From NCBI GenBank assembly GCA_910579035.1, contig CAJTSR010000018.1, positions 1-58,546 on the forward strand: a DNA stretch of 58,546 nucleotides, read 5' to 3'. A program made the position numbers and the translations under genes. The first letter of the stretch is position 1; each line of letters starts with the position of its first letter. Below are positions 26,921-35,158 of the stretch, in pieces. The notes beneath the pieces are model-generated. The model made no database searches, was not told where the DNA came from, and saw nothing but the letters and a program-made list of their open reading frames with translations. Source of the stretch: an uncultured Muribaculaceae bacterium. Its GTDB lineage: Bacteria > Bacteroidota > Bacteroidia > Bacteroidales > Muribaculaceae.

Positions 26921-29900
26921 TTAGAAATTGGCTACAAGACCGAGCGAGAAAGTGACGGGGCGCGGATAGGGGCTGCCGTCGATACCCTGCTGGTAGGTAA
27001 GCTCGGGGTCGATACCCTTGTAATTGGTGATTACGAAGGGATTCTGAACAGCGCCGAAGAGGCGGAGTTTGAGCTTGTTGCGGAGCAGGTTGTCGAAGGT
27101 GTAACCAAGGGTGATATTGTCGCAGCGCACAAACGAGGCGTTCTGCACGAAGTGGTTGCTGAGCATCAGCTCGGTAGTACGGGTCTGGTTGAAGAGGTAT
27201 GTGTCGTTGAGCAGGTTGCCGATGATGTCCTTGGTAGCCTGAGCCACGAAGGAGTTGTCAACCTGGTTCTTGTTGTACACCCAGTTGCCGAAAGAGCCGC
27301 GGAGCACGAAGCCGAAGTCCCAGTTCTTGTATGTGAACGTGTTGTGCCAGCTTGCGGTCCAGTCGGGGTGAACGCTGTGGTAGAGAATCTTGTCGTCCTC
27401 GTTGATTATGCCGTCGCCGTTCTGGTCAACGAATACGCCTTCGAGAGGATTGCCGTTTTCGTCATATACCTGTTCGTATACATTGAACGAGAAAGCGCTC
27501 TCGCCCACAACGTGCTTCTGAACGTTGATACCGTTGCCGATACCGCCGGTAGCTGTGTCGGCACCTTCGGCAAGGCGGGTGATTTTGTTCTTGTTGTAGG
27601 CAATGTTGAGGTTGCTGTTCCAAGTGAAGTCCTTGGTAACCACGGGACGGGTGTTGATGTTGAATTCAAAACCGGTGTTCTTGAGGTCGCCGAGGTTGAT
27701 GTTACCCATGTTGGAGAGGTTCGAGCCCGCAGGATAGTTTGCCCACACGAGGAGGTCGGTGGTCTTACGCTGATAGTACTCGATGCTACCGTTGATACGG
27801 TTGTTGAGGAACGCGAAGTCAAGACCGAAGTTCCAAGTGGTGGTTTCTTCCCACTTGAGGTCGGCGTTGTACTTTTCGGGGTACACGATCTGTACGTAGT
27901 TGCCGTTGATGGGGTATGTGTTGCCCTCGCCGATGAGAGTGTTGTAGATAGGCAGGTAGGGGAAGTAGTCGCCGCCGAGGTCCTGCTGGCCTGTCACACC
28001 GTAGTCGACACGGAGCTTGAGGTCGTTGAGGACGCCGCGGGCGCCTTCCATAAAGCTTTCGTCAAGAATCTTCCAGCCGAGAGCCACAGCGGGGAAGGTA
28101 CCCCAGCGATGGTTCTTGCCGAAACGGCTCGTACCGTCGCGACGCACGGTGGCGGTGAGCAGGTAGCGGTCCATGAAGGTGTAGTTGACACGGCCGAAGA
28201 ACGACACGAGCTGGTAGCGGGTGCGGTAGAACGATGTCGGGCCGTACTGGTAGCCTGCATAGTCTTTGAGGGCAACGGGCTTGCCGTTGTTGAGGTTGGG
28301 GTCGGTGAAGGTGATGTCGGACTGCGCAACCAGAGGATCGGCTATAGAAAAGTCGTGGCCCTTGTTGTTGAAGCGCTGCCAGGAGTAACCGGCTGTCACG
28401 TCGAGGTCGCTGTTGATAGCGGCGAAATTCTTGTTGTAGTTGAGGTAGAAGTCAAGAAGGAGTGTGTAGCGCTCCTGGTTTTCCTTGCCGATGTTGCCGT
28501 AGCCCTGCTGTATGTTCACAACATTGCCGTCCTGGCCTTTCACCTGAATGCGGCTGTCCCATGCGGCGGGGCTGAAGGGCTTCTCGCCGTTGCGCACTTC
28601 GCCGTGGCTGTAGTCGTAGCCGAGGTTGAGGTTGGCGCGGAGCTCGCGGAGGAAGGGCATCTTGAGGTCAATCTGGAGATTGCCGACGCTCTGATATACC
28701 TTCGACTTGCTGATGTGGCTGTCTACTATCGAAACGGGGTTCTTGGAGTAGATGTTGCTGATGTTCTGTCCGGGGCTGTCCGGGCCGGCAAGGCTGCCGT
28801 CGATAAGATAGGTGGTATAGTTGCCGAACACGTTGTTCATGTGCACGGGCAGGGTCGGGTTGAAGCTCACAGCACCGCCAAGAGGACCACCGTCGTAGTT
28901 GTTGGTGATATAAGAGCCCTTGACATTGGCGCTTACGTTGAGAAGGTCGTCGAAGAAGCTCGGAGTAAGGTTGATCGACGCACCAAGGCGCTGGTTGTCG
29001 CTGCTCTTGACAACACCGTCGGTTCCGGTGTAGTTAACGCCCACACGGTAGGGAAGCACGCCGGCAGTACCGCCTACCGACAGGCTGTAGTCGTGGCTGA
29101 ATGTCGTGCGAAGCACTTCTTTCTGCCAGTTGGTGTTGGCAGTGCCGAGTTTCTGATACTGAGCTGATTCGGTGCCGAAGTTCTGGCCGATGAAGCTGCG
29201 GAGCTGGTCGCCGCTCATCATGTCGAGGTATTTGCGGGGAGTTGCCACATAGAAGTTGGCCGCAAAGTTAACCTGCGGCTTGCCTTCCTTGCCTCGTTTG
29301 GTGGTGATGATAATCACACCGTTCGATGCGCGCGAACCGTAGATAGCTGTTGCAGAGGCACTCTTGAGAATGGTCATGTTCTCGATATTCTCGGGGCTTA
29401 CAAGCGACAGGGGGTTCGACGAACCTTTGACAGTGTTGCCGTCCATAGGCACGCCGTCGATAACGATAAGGGGCGCGTTGGAGGCCGAAAGAGAGGCACC
29501 GCCACGTATCTGGATAGCGGCACCGCCGGCGGGATTACCGCCTTCGGTCGACACTACCACACCGGGGCTTGCACCCACGAGGAGGTCCTGCGCCGTGCTG
29601 GCGAGGCCGGCTTCTATCTCGCTGGGCTTTACAACGCCCACAGAGCCGGTGGCATCTGATTTCTTAACAACGCCATAACCAACTACCACGAGCTCGTTCA
29701 TAGCCACGGCATTGGTTTTCAGGCGAACTTCTATGTTCGTGCGACCGTCTACAGGAACTTCCTGAGTGTCGCAGCCAACATAGGATATGACCAGAACGGC
29801 ATCGGGAGCGACGGATATTTTGAAAACTCCGTCGAAGTCGGTAGCTACGCCGTAGCCCTTCGTTCCTTTCACTTCAACGCTGGCGCCGATGGCAGGCTCG

Positions 29901-30025
29901 CCTTCGGGCTCATACACGGTACCTGTTACCGTGATGTTCTGCGCTAAAGCCGGCAACGCGGCTGTCAGCACAAGTGCCAACGCAAGCAGCGCTTTCCGGG
30001 TCATTTGTAAACAAATGTTCTTCAT
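26921..30025 (-). CDS. SusC/RagA family TonB-linked outer-membrane transporter
   Basis: 1034 residues. A signal peptide ends at LPALAQ, then a carboxypeptidase-regulatory-like domain (VTGTVYEPEGEPAIGASV), the TonB-interacting VVVGYGVVKKSDATGSV segment, a plug domain (IQIRGGASLSASNAPLIVID GVPMDG) and a 22-strand barrel ending in FSLGLVANF. No anti-sigma-type N-terminal extension is present, so control is probably by a separate regulator. It imports oligosaccharides with the SusD partner. First gene of the operon. Confidence 0.95.
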   Translation of the reverse strand: MKNICLQMTRKALLALALVLTAALPALAQNITVTGTVYEPEGEPAIGASVEVKGTKGYGVATDFDGVFKISVAPDAVLVISYVGCDTQEVPVDGRTNIEVRLKTNAVAMNELVVVGYGVVKKSDATGSVGVVKPSEIEAGLASTAQDLLVGASPGVVVSTEGGNPAGGAAIQIRGGASLSASNAPLIVIDGVPMDGNTVKGSSNPLSLVSPENIENMTILKSASATAIYGSRASNGVIIITTKRGKEGKPQVNFAANFYVATPRKYLDMMSGDQLRSFIGQNFGTESAQYQKLGTANTNWQKEVLRTTFSHDYSLSVGGTAGVLPYRVGVNYTGTDGVVKSSDNQRLGASINLTPSFFDDLLNVSANVKGSYITNNYDGGPLGGAVSFNPTLPVHMNNVFGNYTTYLIDGSLAGPDSPGQNISNIYSKNPVSIVDSHISKSKVYQSVGNLQIDLKMPFLRELRANLNLGYDYSHGEVRNGEKPFSPAAWDSRIQVKGQDGNVVNIQQGYGNIGKENQERYTLLLDFYLNYNKNFAAINSDLDVTAGYSWQRFNNKGHDFSIADPLVAQSDITFTDPNLNNGKPVALKDYAGYQYGPTSFYRTRYQLVSFFGRVNYTFMDRYLLTATVRRDGTSRFGKNHRWGTFPAVALGWKILDESFMEGARGVLNDLKLRVDYGVTGQQDLGGDYFPYLPIYNTLIGEGNTYPINGNYVQIVYPEKYNADLKWEETTTWNFGLDFAFLNNRINGSIEYYQRKTTDLLVWANYPAGSNLSNMGNINLGDLKNTGFEFNINTRPVVTKDFTWNSNLNIAYNKNKITRLAEGADTATGGIGNGINVQKHVVGESAFSFNVYEQVYDENGNPLEGVFVDQNGDGIINEDDKILYHSVHPDWTASWHNTFTYKNWDFGFVLRGSFGNWVYNKNQVDNSFVAQATKDIIGNLLNDTYLFNQTRTTELMLSNHFVQNASFVRCDNITLGYTFDNLLRNKLKLRLFGAVQNPFVITNYKGIDPELTYQQGIDGSPYPRPVTFSLGLVANF

Positions 30026-30277
30026 GCAAAGTGTTTTTAAGTTAACGTATTATTTTGATGTTTTTTTCTTACAGAGTGCGTGGAGAAGCGCCACAAGCCG
30101 GTAGCCGGTCTGTGCCGTAAAGGGCGATAGAATGTGCTATGAGTATGGTATCAGACTCATGCATGGCTCTGCACATAAGGTGGTGGTTATGTCGGTAAAT
30201 ATGATATATCTTCTCTATTTCTCAGTTCGCAACAGCGAATTTCGGTCTACCCGAGGCCTTGATGCTAAACGCACCCG

Positions 30278-30285
30278 CAAACATA
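30278..30285 (-). promoter_or_regulatory. candidate promoter of the sus-like operon
   Basis: Minus-strand TATGTTTG matches TAnnTTTG; a start near 30272 would give a leader of about 245 nt. No -33 box at standard spacing, as expected for an activated promoter. Confidence 0.5.
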
Positions 30286-30322
30286 CTTAAAATTTTTGAT
30301 ATGTTTTCATTTACAACTGTTA

Positions 30323-30331
30323 CCCCCCCCC
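30323..30331. repeat. homopolymeric C9 tract upstream of the sus-like operon
   Basis: Nine consecutive C (G on the operon's strand) at about -51 to -59 relative to the candidate start site. Confidence 0.8.
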
Positions 30332-30393
30332 ATTTTTATATTTAATTAACACAAAATAAAACATATTTGCGAACTTTTTCCACCGTCGGCCAC

Positions 30394-30428
30394 GAAAAAA
30401 GGCGCGGAAGCCGAAGCCTCCACGCCTT
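30394..30428 (-). terminator. terminator of ychF
   Basis: Minus-strand stem AAGGCGTGGAGGC / GCTTCCGCGCCTT around TTCG, followed by a T-run. Confidence 0.88.
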
Positions 30429-30466
30429 AACACGGTATCTTTAGCCAACTTAGAGTATGTTTACTC

Positions 30467-31570
30467 TTACACGTTGAAGCGGAAGTGCATGATGTCGCCG
30501 TCGCAAACGGTGTATTCCTTGCCCTCCACGGCCATCTTGCCGGCCTCGCGCACGGCAGCCTCGCCGCCGAGGCTCACATAGTCGTCGTATTTTATCACTT
30601 CGGCGCGTATAAAGCCCTTCTCGAAGTCGGTATGGATAATTCCGGCACAACGGGGAGCCTTGGACCCGCGGCGGAAAGTCCACGCTCGCACCTCGTCAGC
30701 TCCGGCGGTGAAGTATGTCTGCAGGTCGAGCAGGGAGTAAGCCGCGCGGATAAGGCGTGCCACGCCCGACTCCTCGAGTCCTATCTCGGCAAGGAACTCG
30801 CGGCGTTCCTCCCAGGTGTCAAGCTCGGCTATCTCGCTCTCGGTAGCGGCGGCAACCACGAGCAGGCCAGCGCCCTCGTCCTTGATGGCCTCGCGCACAG
30901 CCTCCACATAGGCGTTGCCGGTAGCGGCCGAAGCGTCGTCGACATTGCACACATAGAGCACCGGCTTGGAGGTAAGCAGGAAAAGCTCGCGGGCAAAGCG
31001 CTGCTCGTCGACGGTTTCAAAGCTCACCGAACGGGCAGGCAGGCCTTTGTCGAGAGCTTCCTTGATACGGCGCAGCACCTCGTACTGCATCTTGGCGGTC
31101 TTGTCGCCGCCTGTCTGAGCCTGCTTGAGAGTGCGGGCGATACGGCTCTCGACCGTTTCAAGGTCTTTGAGCTGAAGCTCGAAATCGATAATCTCCTTGT
31201 CGCGAACAGGATTCACCGAGCCGTCGACATGTGTGATATTGTCGTCGTCAAAGCAGCGCAGCACATGTAGTATGGCATCTGTTTCGCGGATATTGGCAAG
31301 GAATTTGTTGCCGAGACCCTCGCCCTTGGACGCGCCTTTGACAAGGCCTGCGATGTCGACTATCTCCACCGTGGCCGGAACGACCGAGCGCGGATTACAC
31401 ATCTCCACGAGCTTGTTAAGACGCTCGTCGGGAACGGTTATCACGCCTACGTTAGGCTCTATGGTGCAGAAAGGGAAGTTTGCCGACTGGGCTTTGGCGT
31501 TCGACAGACAATTGAACAAAGTCGACTTACCCACGTTGGGAAGCCCGACTATACCGCATTGTAATGCCAT
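30467..31570 (-). CDS. ychF: redox-regulated ATPase/GTPase YchF
   Basis: 367 residues, standard length for this OBG-family P-loop protein. Walker A is GLPNVGKST at about residues 9-17, the switch region carries ANFPFCTIEPNVG, and VDIAGLVKGASKGEGLGNKFL follows. The C-terminal TGS domain ends in DGDIMHFRFNV. It binds ribosomes and takes part in stress and translation control, usually preferring ATP. It has its own promoter and terminator. A short tandem repeat lies in its leader. Confidence 0.96.
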   Translation of the reverse strand: MALQCGIVGLPNVGKSTLFNCLSNAKAQSANFPFCTIEPNVGVITVPDERLNKLVEMCNPRSVVPATVEIVDIAGLVKGASKGEGLGNKFLANIRETDAILHVLRCFDDDNITHVDGSVNPVRDKEIIDFELQLKDLETVESRIARTLKQAQTGGDKTAKMQYEVLRRIKEALDKGLPARSVSFETVDEQRFARELFLLTSKPVLYVCNVDDASAATGNAYVEAVREAIKDEGAGLLVVAAATESEIAELDTWEERREFLAEIGLEESGVARLIRAAYSLLDLQTYFTAGADEVRAWTFRRGSKAPRCAGIIHTDFEKGFIRAEVIKYDDYVSLGGEAAVREAGKMAVEGKEYTVCDGDIMHFRFNV

Positions 31571-31581
31571 ATCTATTTCAG

Positions 31582-31620
31582 GTTGCTAAGTTAAGAGGTT
31601 GCTAAGTAAAAGAGTGTTGC
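31582..31620. repeat. 8-bp-register tandem repeat in the ychF leader
   Basis: GT recurs at 31582, 31590, 31598, 31606 and 31614; the first two 16-bp blocks both begin GGTTGCTAAGT when read from 31581 and 31597. It lies inside the predicted untranslated leader of ychF. Confidence 0.65.
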
Positions 31621-31659
31621 AATCAGGCTCATACGGCACGTGCCGCGTAAAAGCGACTG

Positions 31660-31667
31660 CAAAGTTA
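31660..31667 (-). promoter_or_regulatory. promoter for ychF
   Basis: Minus-strand TAACTTTG with TTG 20 bp upstream (CAA at 31688-31690). Leader of about 80-85 nt. Confidence 0.75.
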
Positions 31668-31779
31668 CGGCTTTATTTCCACCTCCGCAACTATATAAAA
31701 AACAGCATCAGGCGTTCCCGTTAACAATCAGGGTATGCTTTTTGACGAAAATACGCCCCTGCGGTTCGTGTTTTATACC

Positions 31780-31787
31780 TAATTTTG
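31780..31787 (+). promoter_or_regulatory. promoter for the arabinofuranosidase gene
   Basis: TAATTTTG matches TAnnTTTG; it excludes the longer frame from 31785 and supports the ATG at 31821. Confidence 0.65.
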
Positions 31788-31820
31788 GAGGAAAATTCAC
31801 TCACGAACATCAAACCGACC

Positions 31821-33365
31821 ATGAAACACATAATTCTTCCAGTGGCATTAGGCCTTGCCATAAGCGCGCAGGCCGCCGACATCAGCCTTACCGTCGACCC
31901 CTACGCGGGCACCGACACAATATCGAGAATGGTATACGGCCAGTTCGCCGAGCATCTCGGAGCCTGCGTGTACGAGGGCATCTGGGTAGGCGAAGATTCC
32001 CCCATACCCAACACCAAAGGATACCGCAACGATGCCCTCGAGGCTCTGCGAGAGTTGAAAGTGCCGGTGCTGCGCTGGCCCGGAGGCTGCTTTGCCGACG
32101 ACTACCACTGGCGCGACGGCATAGGCGATCCGGCAAAACGCCCAACATTGATTAATAACAACTGGGGCGGAACGCAGGAGGACAACTCCTTCGGCACCCA
32201 CGAGTTCTTCAACCTCTGCGAAATGCTCGGCATAGAGCCTTATCTGTCGGTCAACATAGGCAGTGGAGCCGTGCAGGAAGCCGCACAGTGGATTGAATAT
32301 GTCACCGCGCCAAACGGCCCAATGGCTGCCGAGCGTGCCGCCAACGGACGCCGCGAGCCGTGGAAACTCAAATACGTGGGCATAGGCAACGAAAGCTGGG
32401 GCTGCGGAGGCAGCATGCGCCCGGAATACTACTCCGACGTATACCGCAGATACTCCACATATATGCGCAACCAGCCCGGCAACACCCTCTACCGCATCGC
32501 ATCAGGCGCCAGCGACTACGACTACAACTGGACCACCGTGCTGATGGACCGCGTGGGCGCCGGACGCATGGACGGCCTCTCCCTACATTATTATACAGTA
32601 GAGGACTGGAGCAACAAAGGCACATCGACAGGCTTCGACGACGACAAGTACTACAGCACCCTCGGCAAAGCACTCGAAATCGACACCGTGATACGCCGCC
32701 ACATCGCCATTATGGACGAAAAAGACCCCAAGGCGCACGTAGGACTTATGGTTGACGAATGGGGCACATGGTACGACGAAGAACCCGGCACCACCCCCGG
32801 ACACCTCTTCCAGCAGAACACCATGCGCGACGCCATGGTGGCCGCACTGACCCTCGACATATTCCACCGCTACAGCGAACGCGTGCGCATGGCCAACATA
32901 GCCCAGATAGCCAACGTGCTACAGGCCATGTGGCTCACCAAGGGCGAGAAGTTCCTGCTCACGCCAACATACCACGTGTTCCGCATGTACCTGCCCCATC
33001 AGGACGCCGTAAACATACCTCTCGACATCAAAGCGCCGGTGTTCAAGGCTGCCAACGGACGCCCGGTGGTGGAATTTGACGCCACGGCATCGCGCGCGGC
33101 CGACGGCTCGGTAAGCATCACGCTCGTAAACCCGATGCTCAAAGAATCCGACAAGGTGGCTATCGACCTCCCCGGCATCAAAGGCCTCGACATAGAGCGT
33201 GCCGAAATACTCACAGCCTCGGCCCCGCAGGCAATGAACACCTTCGAGAAGCCCGACGCCGTGGCTCCCGCACCGTTCAAGGACGTGAAAGCCAAAGGCT
33301 CGCACCTCGACGCCAAACTGCCGCCCCTCAGCATCGTCACAATCACGCTGCGCCCGCGAAAATAA
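31821..33365 (+). CDS. alpha-L-arabinofuranosidase, glycoside hydrolase family 51
   Basis: 514 residues with a signal peptide (about residue 19, ISAQA). It removes terminal arabinofuranose from arabinan or arabinoxylan. The barrel signature VLRWPGGCFADDYHWRDGIG is present. The acid/base is E191 in GIGNESWG and the nucleophile E313 in MVDEWGTWYD. A C-terminal beta-sandwich follows. Length is usual. It stands alone with its own promoter, not inside the sus-like operon. Periplasmic location is expected. Confidence 0.94.
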   Translation: MKHIILPVALGLAISAQAADISLTVDPYAGTDTISRMVYGQFAEHLGACVYEGIWVGEDSPIPNTKGYRNDALEALRELKVPVLRWPGGCFADDYHWRDGIGDPAKRPTLINNNWGGTQEDNSFGTHEFFNLCEMLGIEPYLSVNIGSGAVQEAAQWIEYVTAPNGPMAAERAANGRREPWKLKYVGIGNESWGCGGSMRPEYYSDVYRRYSTYMRNQPGNTLYRIASGASDYDYNWTTVLMDRVGAGRMDGLSLHYYTVEDWSNKGTSTGFDDDKYYSTLGKALEIDTVIRRHIAIMDEKDPKAHVGLMVDEWGTWYDEEPGTTPGHLFQQNTMRDAMVAALTLDIFHRYSERVRMANIAQIANVLQAMWLTKGEKFLLTPTYHVFRMYLPHQDAVNIPLDIKAPVFKAANGRPVVEFDATASRAADGSVSITLVNPMLKESDKVAIDLPGIKGLDIERAEILTASAPQAMNTFEKPDAVAPAPFKDVKAKGSHLDAKLPPLSIVTITLRPRK

Positions 33366-33390
33366 ATTTGGCGGTTAGCGAAATAATGCC

Positions 33391-33398
33391 TAACTTTG
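33391..33398 (+). promoter_or_regulatory. promoter for tRNA-Gln
   Basis: TTTG at 33367-33370, 20-bp spacer, TAACTTTG: full match to the Bacteroidetes consensus. A small hairpin GCCTGC-AAC-GCAGGC (33410-33424) lies in the precursor leader. Confidence 0.8.
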
Positions 33399-33437
33399 CG
33401 GTGCTTTAGGCCTGCAACGCAGGCTTGGGCACAAGGA

Positions 33438-33510
33438 TAGCCTCATGGTGTAATGGTAGCACTACAGTTTTTGGTACTGTCTGTCTAGGTTCGAATCCTG
33501 GTGAGGCTAC
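33438..33510 (+). tRNA. tRNA-Gln (TTG anticodon)
   Basis: Acceptor stem TAGCCTC / GAGGCTA, anticodon arm ACAGT-TTTTGGT-ACTGT with anticodon TTG, T-arm with GGTTCGAATCC. No encoded CCA. Confidence 0.95.
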
Positions 33511-33585
33511 TCTGAGCAGGCCGAACGAACTATCGGCATCTCTGCCAACAAGCGCGAAGCAATGCTCTTCCACACAAAGACGTCA

Positions 33586-33617
33586 GGCAGACACCCGCAA
33601 GGTGTCTGCCTGCTTTT
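33586..33617 (+). terminator. terminator downstream of tRNA-Gln
   Basis: Stem GGCAGACACC / GGTGTCTGCC, 5-nt loop, then TGC and six T; about 75 bp past the tRNA end. Confidence 0.9.
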
Positions 33618-33623
33618 TTGGGC

Positions 33624-33677
33624 ATCCGACCTGTCAGACAAGTCGGACAAGTCCGACTCGTCCAACTCGTCCGACAA
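33624..33677. repeat. degenerate 9-bp tandem repeat, six units
   Basis: GTC recurs at 33633, 33642, 33651, 33660 and 33669, exactly every 9 bp, with a related first unit at 33624. Units: ATCCGACCT, GTCAGACAA, GTCGGACAA, GTCCGACTC, GTCCAACTC, GTCCGACAA. It sits between the tRNA terminator and the promoter of the inositol-lipid operon. Confidence 0.85.
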
Positions 33678-33722
33678 AAAAACTAACTCACCCTAAATCA
33701 CCGAATATACAATTTTTTTGTG

Positions 33723-33730
33723 TATTTTTG
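33723..33730 (+). promoter_or_regulatory. promoter of the inositol-lipid operon
   Basis: TATTTTTG matches TAnnTTTG in an AT-rich stretch; leader of about 28 nt before the ATG at 33764. Confidence 0.65.
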
Positions 33731-33763
33731 CAGCTTGAGAACAATCATTATCACTTCCGCATA

Positions 33764-34633
33764 ATGGCCGAAACCAAAATAGCGGGGGTAATGCGCGCGG
33801 GCGCCTACTCCCCCAACCATATAGGAAACGACGCGGCGATATTCAACGTCGTGGCCGAGCAGTTGCGCAAACGCGGCTGCGAGGTAAACATCTACAGCGA
33901 GGAGCAGTTCATAGCAGGAGCCGCACAAGAACGCATAATCATCAACATGTGCCGCGAAGCTCGCTCCGTAGCCCTGCTGCAACGCCTCGAGGACGAGGGC
34001 GCCCTCGTCATAAACTCCGGCTACGGTATCGAGAACTGCACCCGCGAGCGTATGACCCGCATACTCCTCGGCTCCAACATACCCTACCCCGAAAGCATAA
34101 TAGTGAATACCGACCAGGCCATACGGGAACGCCTCGACAGCACCCGCATGAGTCCCTGCTGGATAAAGAAGGCCGAGTCGCACTCCATGCACAAAGAGGA
34201 CGTGAGCTACGCCCGCCATACCGAGGAGGCGCAGGAGGTGCTGCAGGAATACTTCCTGCGAGGCATCAAGCGCGCCGTTATCAACCGCCACCTACCCGGC
34301 GACCTCATAAAGTTCTACGGCGTGGCCGACTCTCCCTTCTTCTATTGGTTCTATCCCCTTCAGGAAGGCCACAGCAAGTACGGCGCAGAGGCAATCAACG
34401 GCATGCCTGCCAATCTGCCGTTCAGCGTCGAAAAGCTACGCGCCATATGCGCCAAATGCTCCGAGGTGCTCGACGTGAAAATCTACGGCGGCGACTGCAT
34501 CGTGTCGCCCGAAGGCGATATCCGCATCATCGACTTCAACGACTGGCCCAGTTTCGCGCCTTGCCGAGCCGAGGCCGCGCCGCACATCGCACGCCATATA
34601 ATGAACGCCATCAAGCGCCATACCGCCAAATAA
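33764..34633 (+). CDS. ATP-grasp family protein heading the inositol-lipid operon
   Basis: 289 residues, soluble. An N-terminal Rossmann-like part (KIAGVMRAGAYSPNHIGND) precedes a middle segment with VINSGYGIENC and the nucleotide-binding WIKKAESHSMHKEDV. The C-terminal metal site reads IYGGDCIVSPEGDIRIIDFN followed by DWPSFAPCR, as expected of ATP-grasp enzymes (acidic D and N ligands). ATP-grasp members include ligases and also inositol-phosphate 5/6-kinases, so a kinase or ligase acting on the inositol lipid or its headgroup is a natural hypothesis given the operon. That is inference. The ATG at 33764 is chosen over a longer frame that would run through tRNA-Gln. The gap to the next gene is 3 bp. 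Confidence 0.75.
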   Translation: MAETKIAGVMRAGAYSPNHIGNDAAIFNVVAEQLRKRGCEVNIYSEEQFIAGAAQERIIINMCREARSVALLQRLEDEGALVINSGYGIENCTRERMTRILLGSNIPYPESIIVNTDQAIRERLDSTRMSPCWIKKAESHSMHKEDVSYARHTEEAQEVLQEYFLRGIKRAVINRHLPGDLIKFYGVADSPFFYWFYPLQEGHSKYGAEAINGMPANLPFSVEKLRAICAKCSEVLDVKIYGGDCIVSPEGDIRIIDFNDWPSFAPCRAEAAPHIARHIMNAIKRHTAK

Positions 34634-34636
34634 ACC

Positions 34637-35158
34637 ATGGGCAAATACCGCAAAAACACCAAGATGCCCGACGACGGCGGCCGCTTCCCCCTCTTTCCCA
34701 AACTGATAGCCACCTCTTTCGGCTTCGGCTTCCTGCCCGTGGCTCCCGGCACATGGGGCGCGCTGTTCGCCATCCTGGCGTGGCTACCACTCTATCTTTG
34801 GGCATCGGCCTCCGTGACCATCGCCGCCACAGCGATCGCCATAGTCGTATTCACAATCCTCGGCACATGGGCAAGCTCCGTGTCGGAGCGCTACTGGGGT
34901 CCCGACCCCGTGGTTGCCTGCGTCGACGAAACCGTCGGCCAGTGGATATCGCTGCTGCCGGTAGTGGCCGGCGTGGCGCCATGGTGGGAAATCGCCGTGT
35001 CGCTTGCCCTGTTCCGCTTTTTCGACATTGTTAAACCCCTCGGCATACGCGCCATGGAGCGCCTGCCACGCGGCTACGGCATGATGGCCGACGATATTCT
35101 TGCCGGCCTGTATTCTGCCGCCATACTGATAGGCCTCAACATACTCATACTCCGATGA
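34637..35158 (+). CDS. PgpA-type phosphatase, probable phosphatidylinositol-phosphate phosphatase
   Basis: 173 residues with about four membrane helices. PgpA family marks are FGFGFLPVAPGTWGAL near the N-terminus, DETVGQW, and RFFDIVKPLGI followed by GYGMMADDILAG. In most bacteria this family dephosphorylates phosphatidylglycerol phosphate. Beside a CDP-alcohol phosphatidyltransferase and an inositol-phosphate synthase it more likely converts phosphatidylinositol phosphate to phosphatidylinositol, as proposed for the B. thetaiotaomicron inositol-lipid cluster (from memory). Its stop overlaps the next start (ATGA). Confidence 0.85.
   Translation: MGKYRKNTKMPDDGGRFPLFPKLIATSFGFGFLPVAPGTWGALFAILAWLPLYLWASASVTIAATAIAIVVFTILGTWASSVSERYWGPDPVVACVDETVGQWISLLPVVAGVAPWWEIAVSLALFRFFDIVKPLGIRAMERLPRGYGMMADDILAGLYSAAILIGLNILILR

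Larger units (their letters stand above)
30026..30393. other. upstream region of the sus-like operon, no gene seen
   Basis: About 370 bp without a supported reading frame. It holds a candidate -7 box (30278-30285), a C9 run (30323-30331), the inverted repeat ACATAA / TTATGT around 30172-30191 in the predicted leader, and an AT-rich stretch. The long predicted leader (about 245 nt) may carry post-transcriptional control. Confidence 0.5.

Noticed and set aside
27152..29167. A 671-codon open frame on the plus strand
   Set aside because: It is fully antisense to the susC-like gene, has no domain pattern, and follows from the high GC codon structure of the real gene. The same applies to the long frames opposite the inositol-phosphate synthase (39971-41338) and the carboxylase gene (20414-21919).
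33438..33510. tRNA-Gln as an integration site for a mobile element
   Set aside because: No integrase gene, no repeated tRNA 3' end, and the flanking genes look like native chromosome.
33425..33763. N-terminal extension of the ATP-grasp frame
   Set aside because: It would translate through tRNA-Gln, its terminator and the 9-bp array, and lies upstream of the operon promoter.
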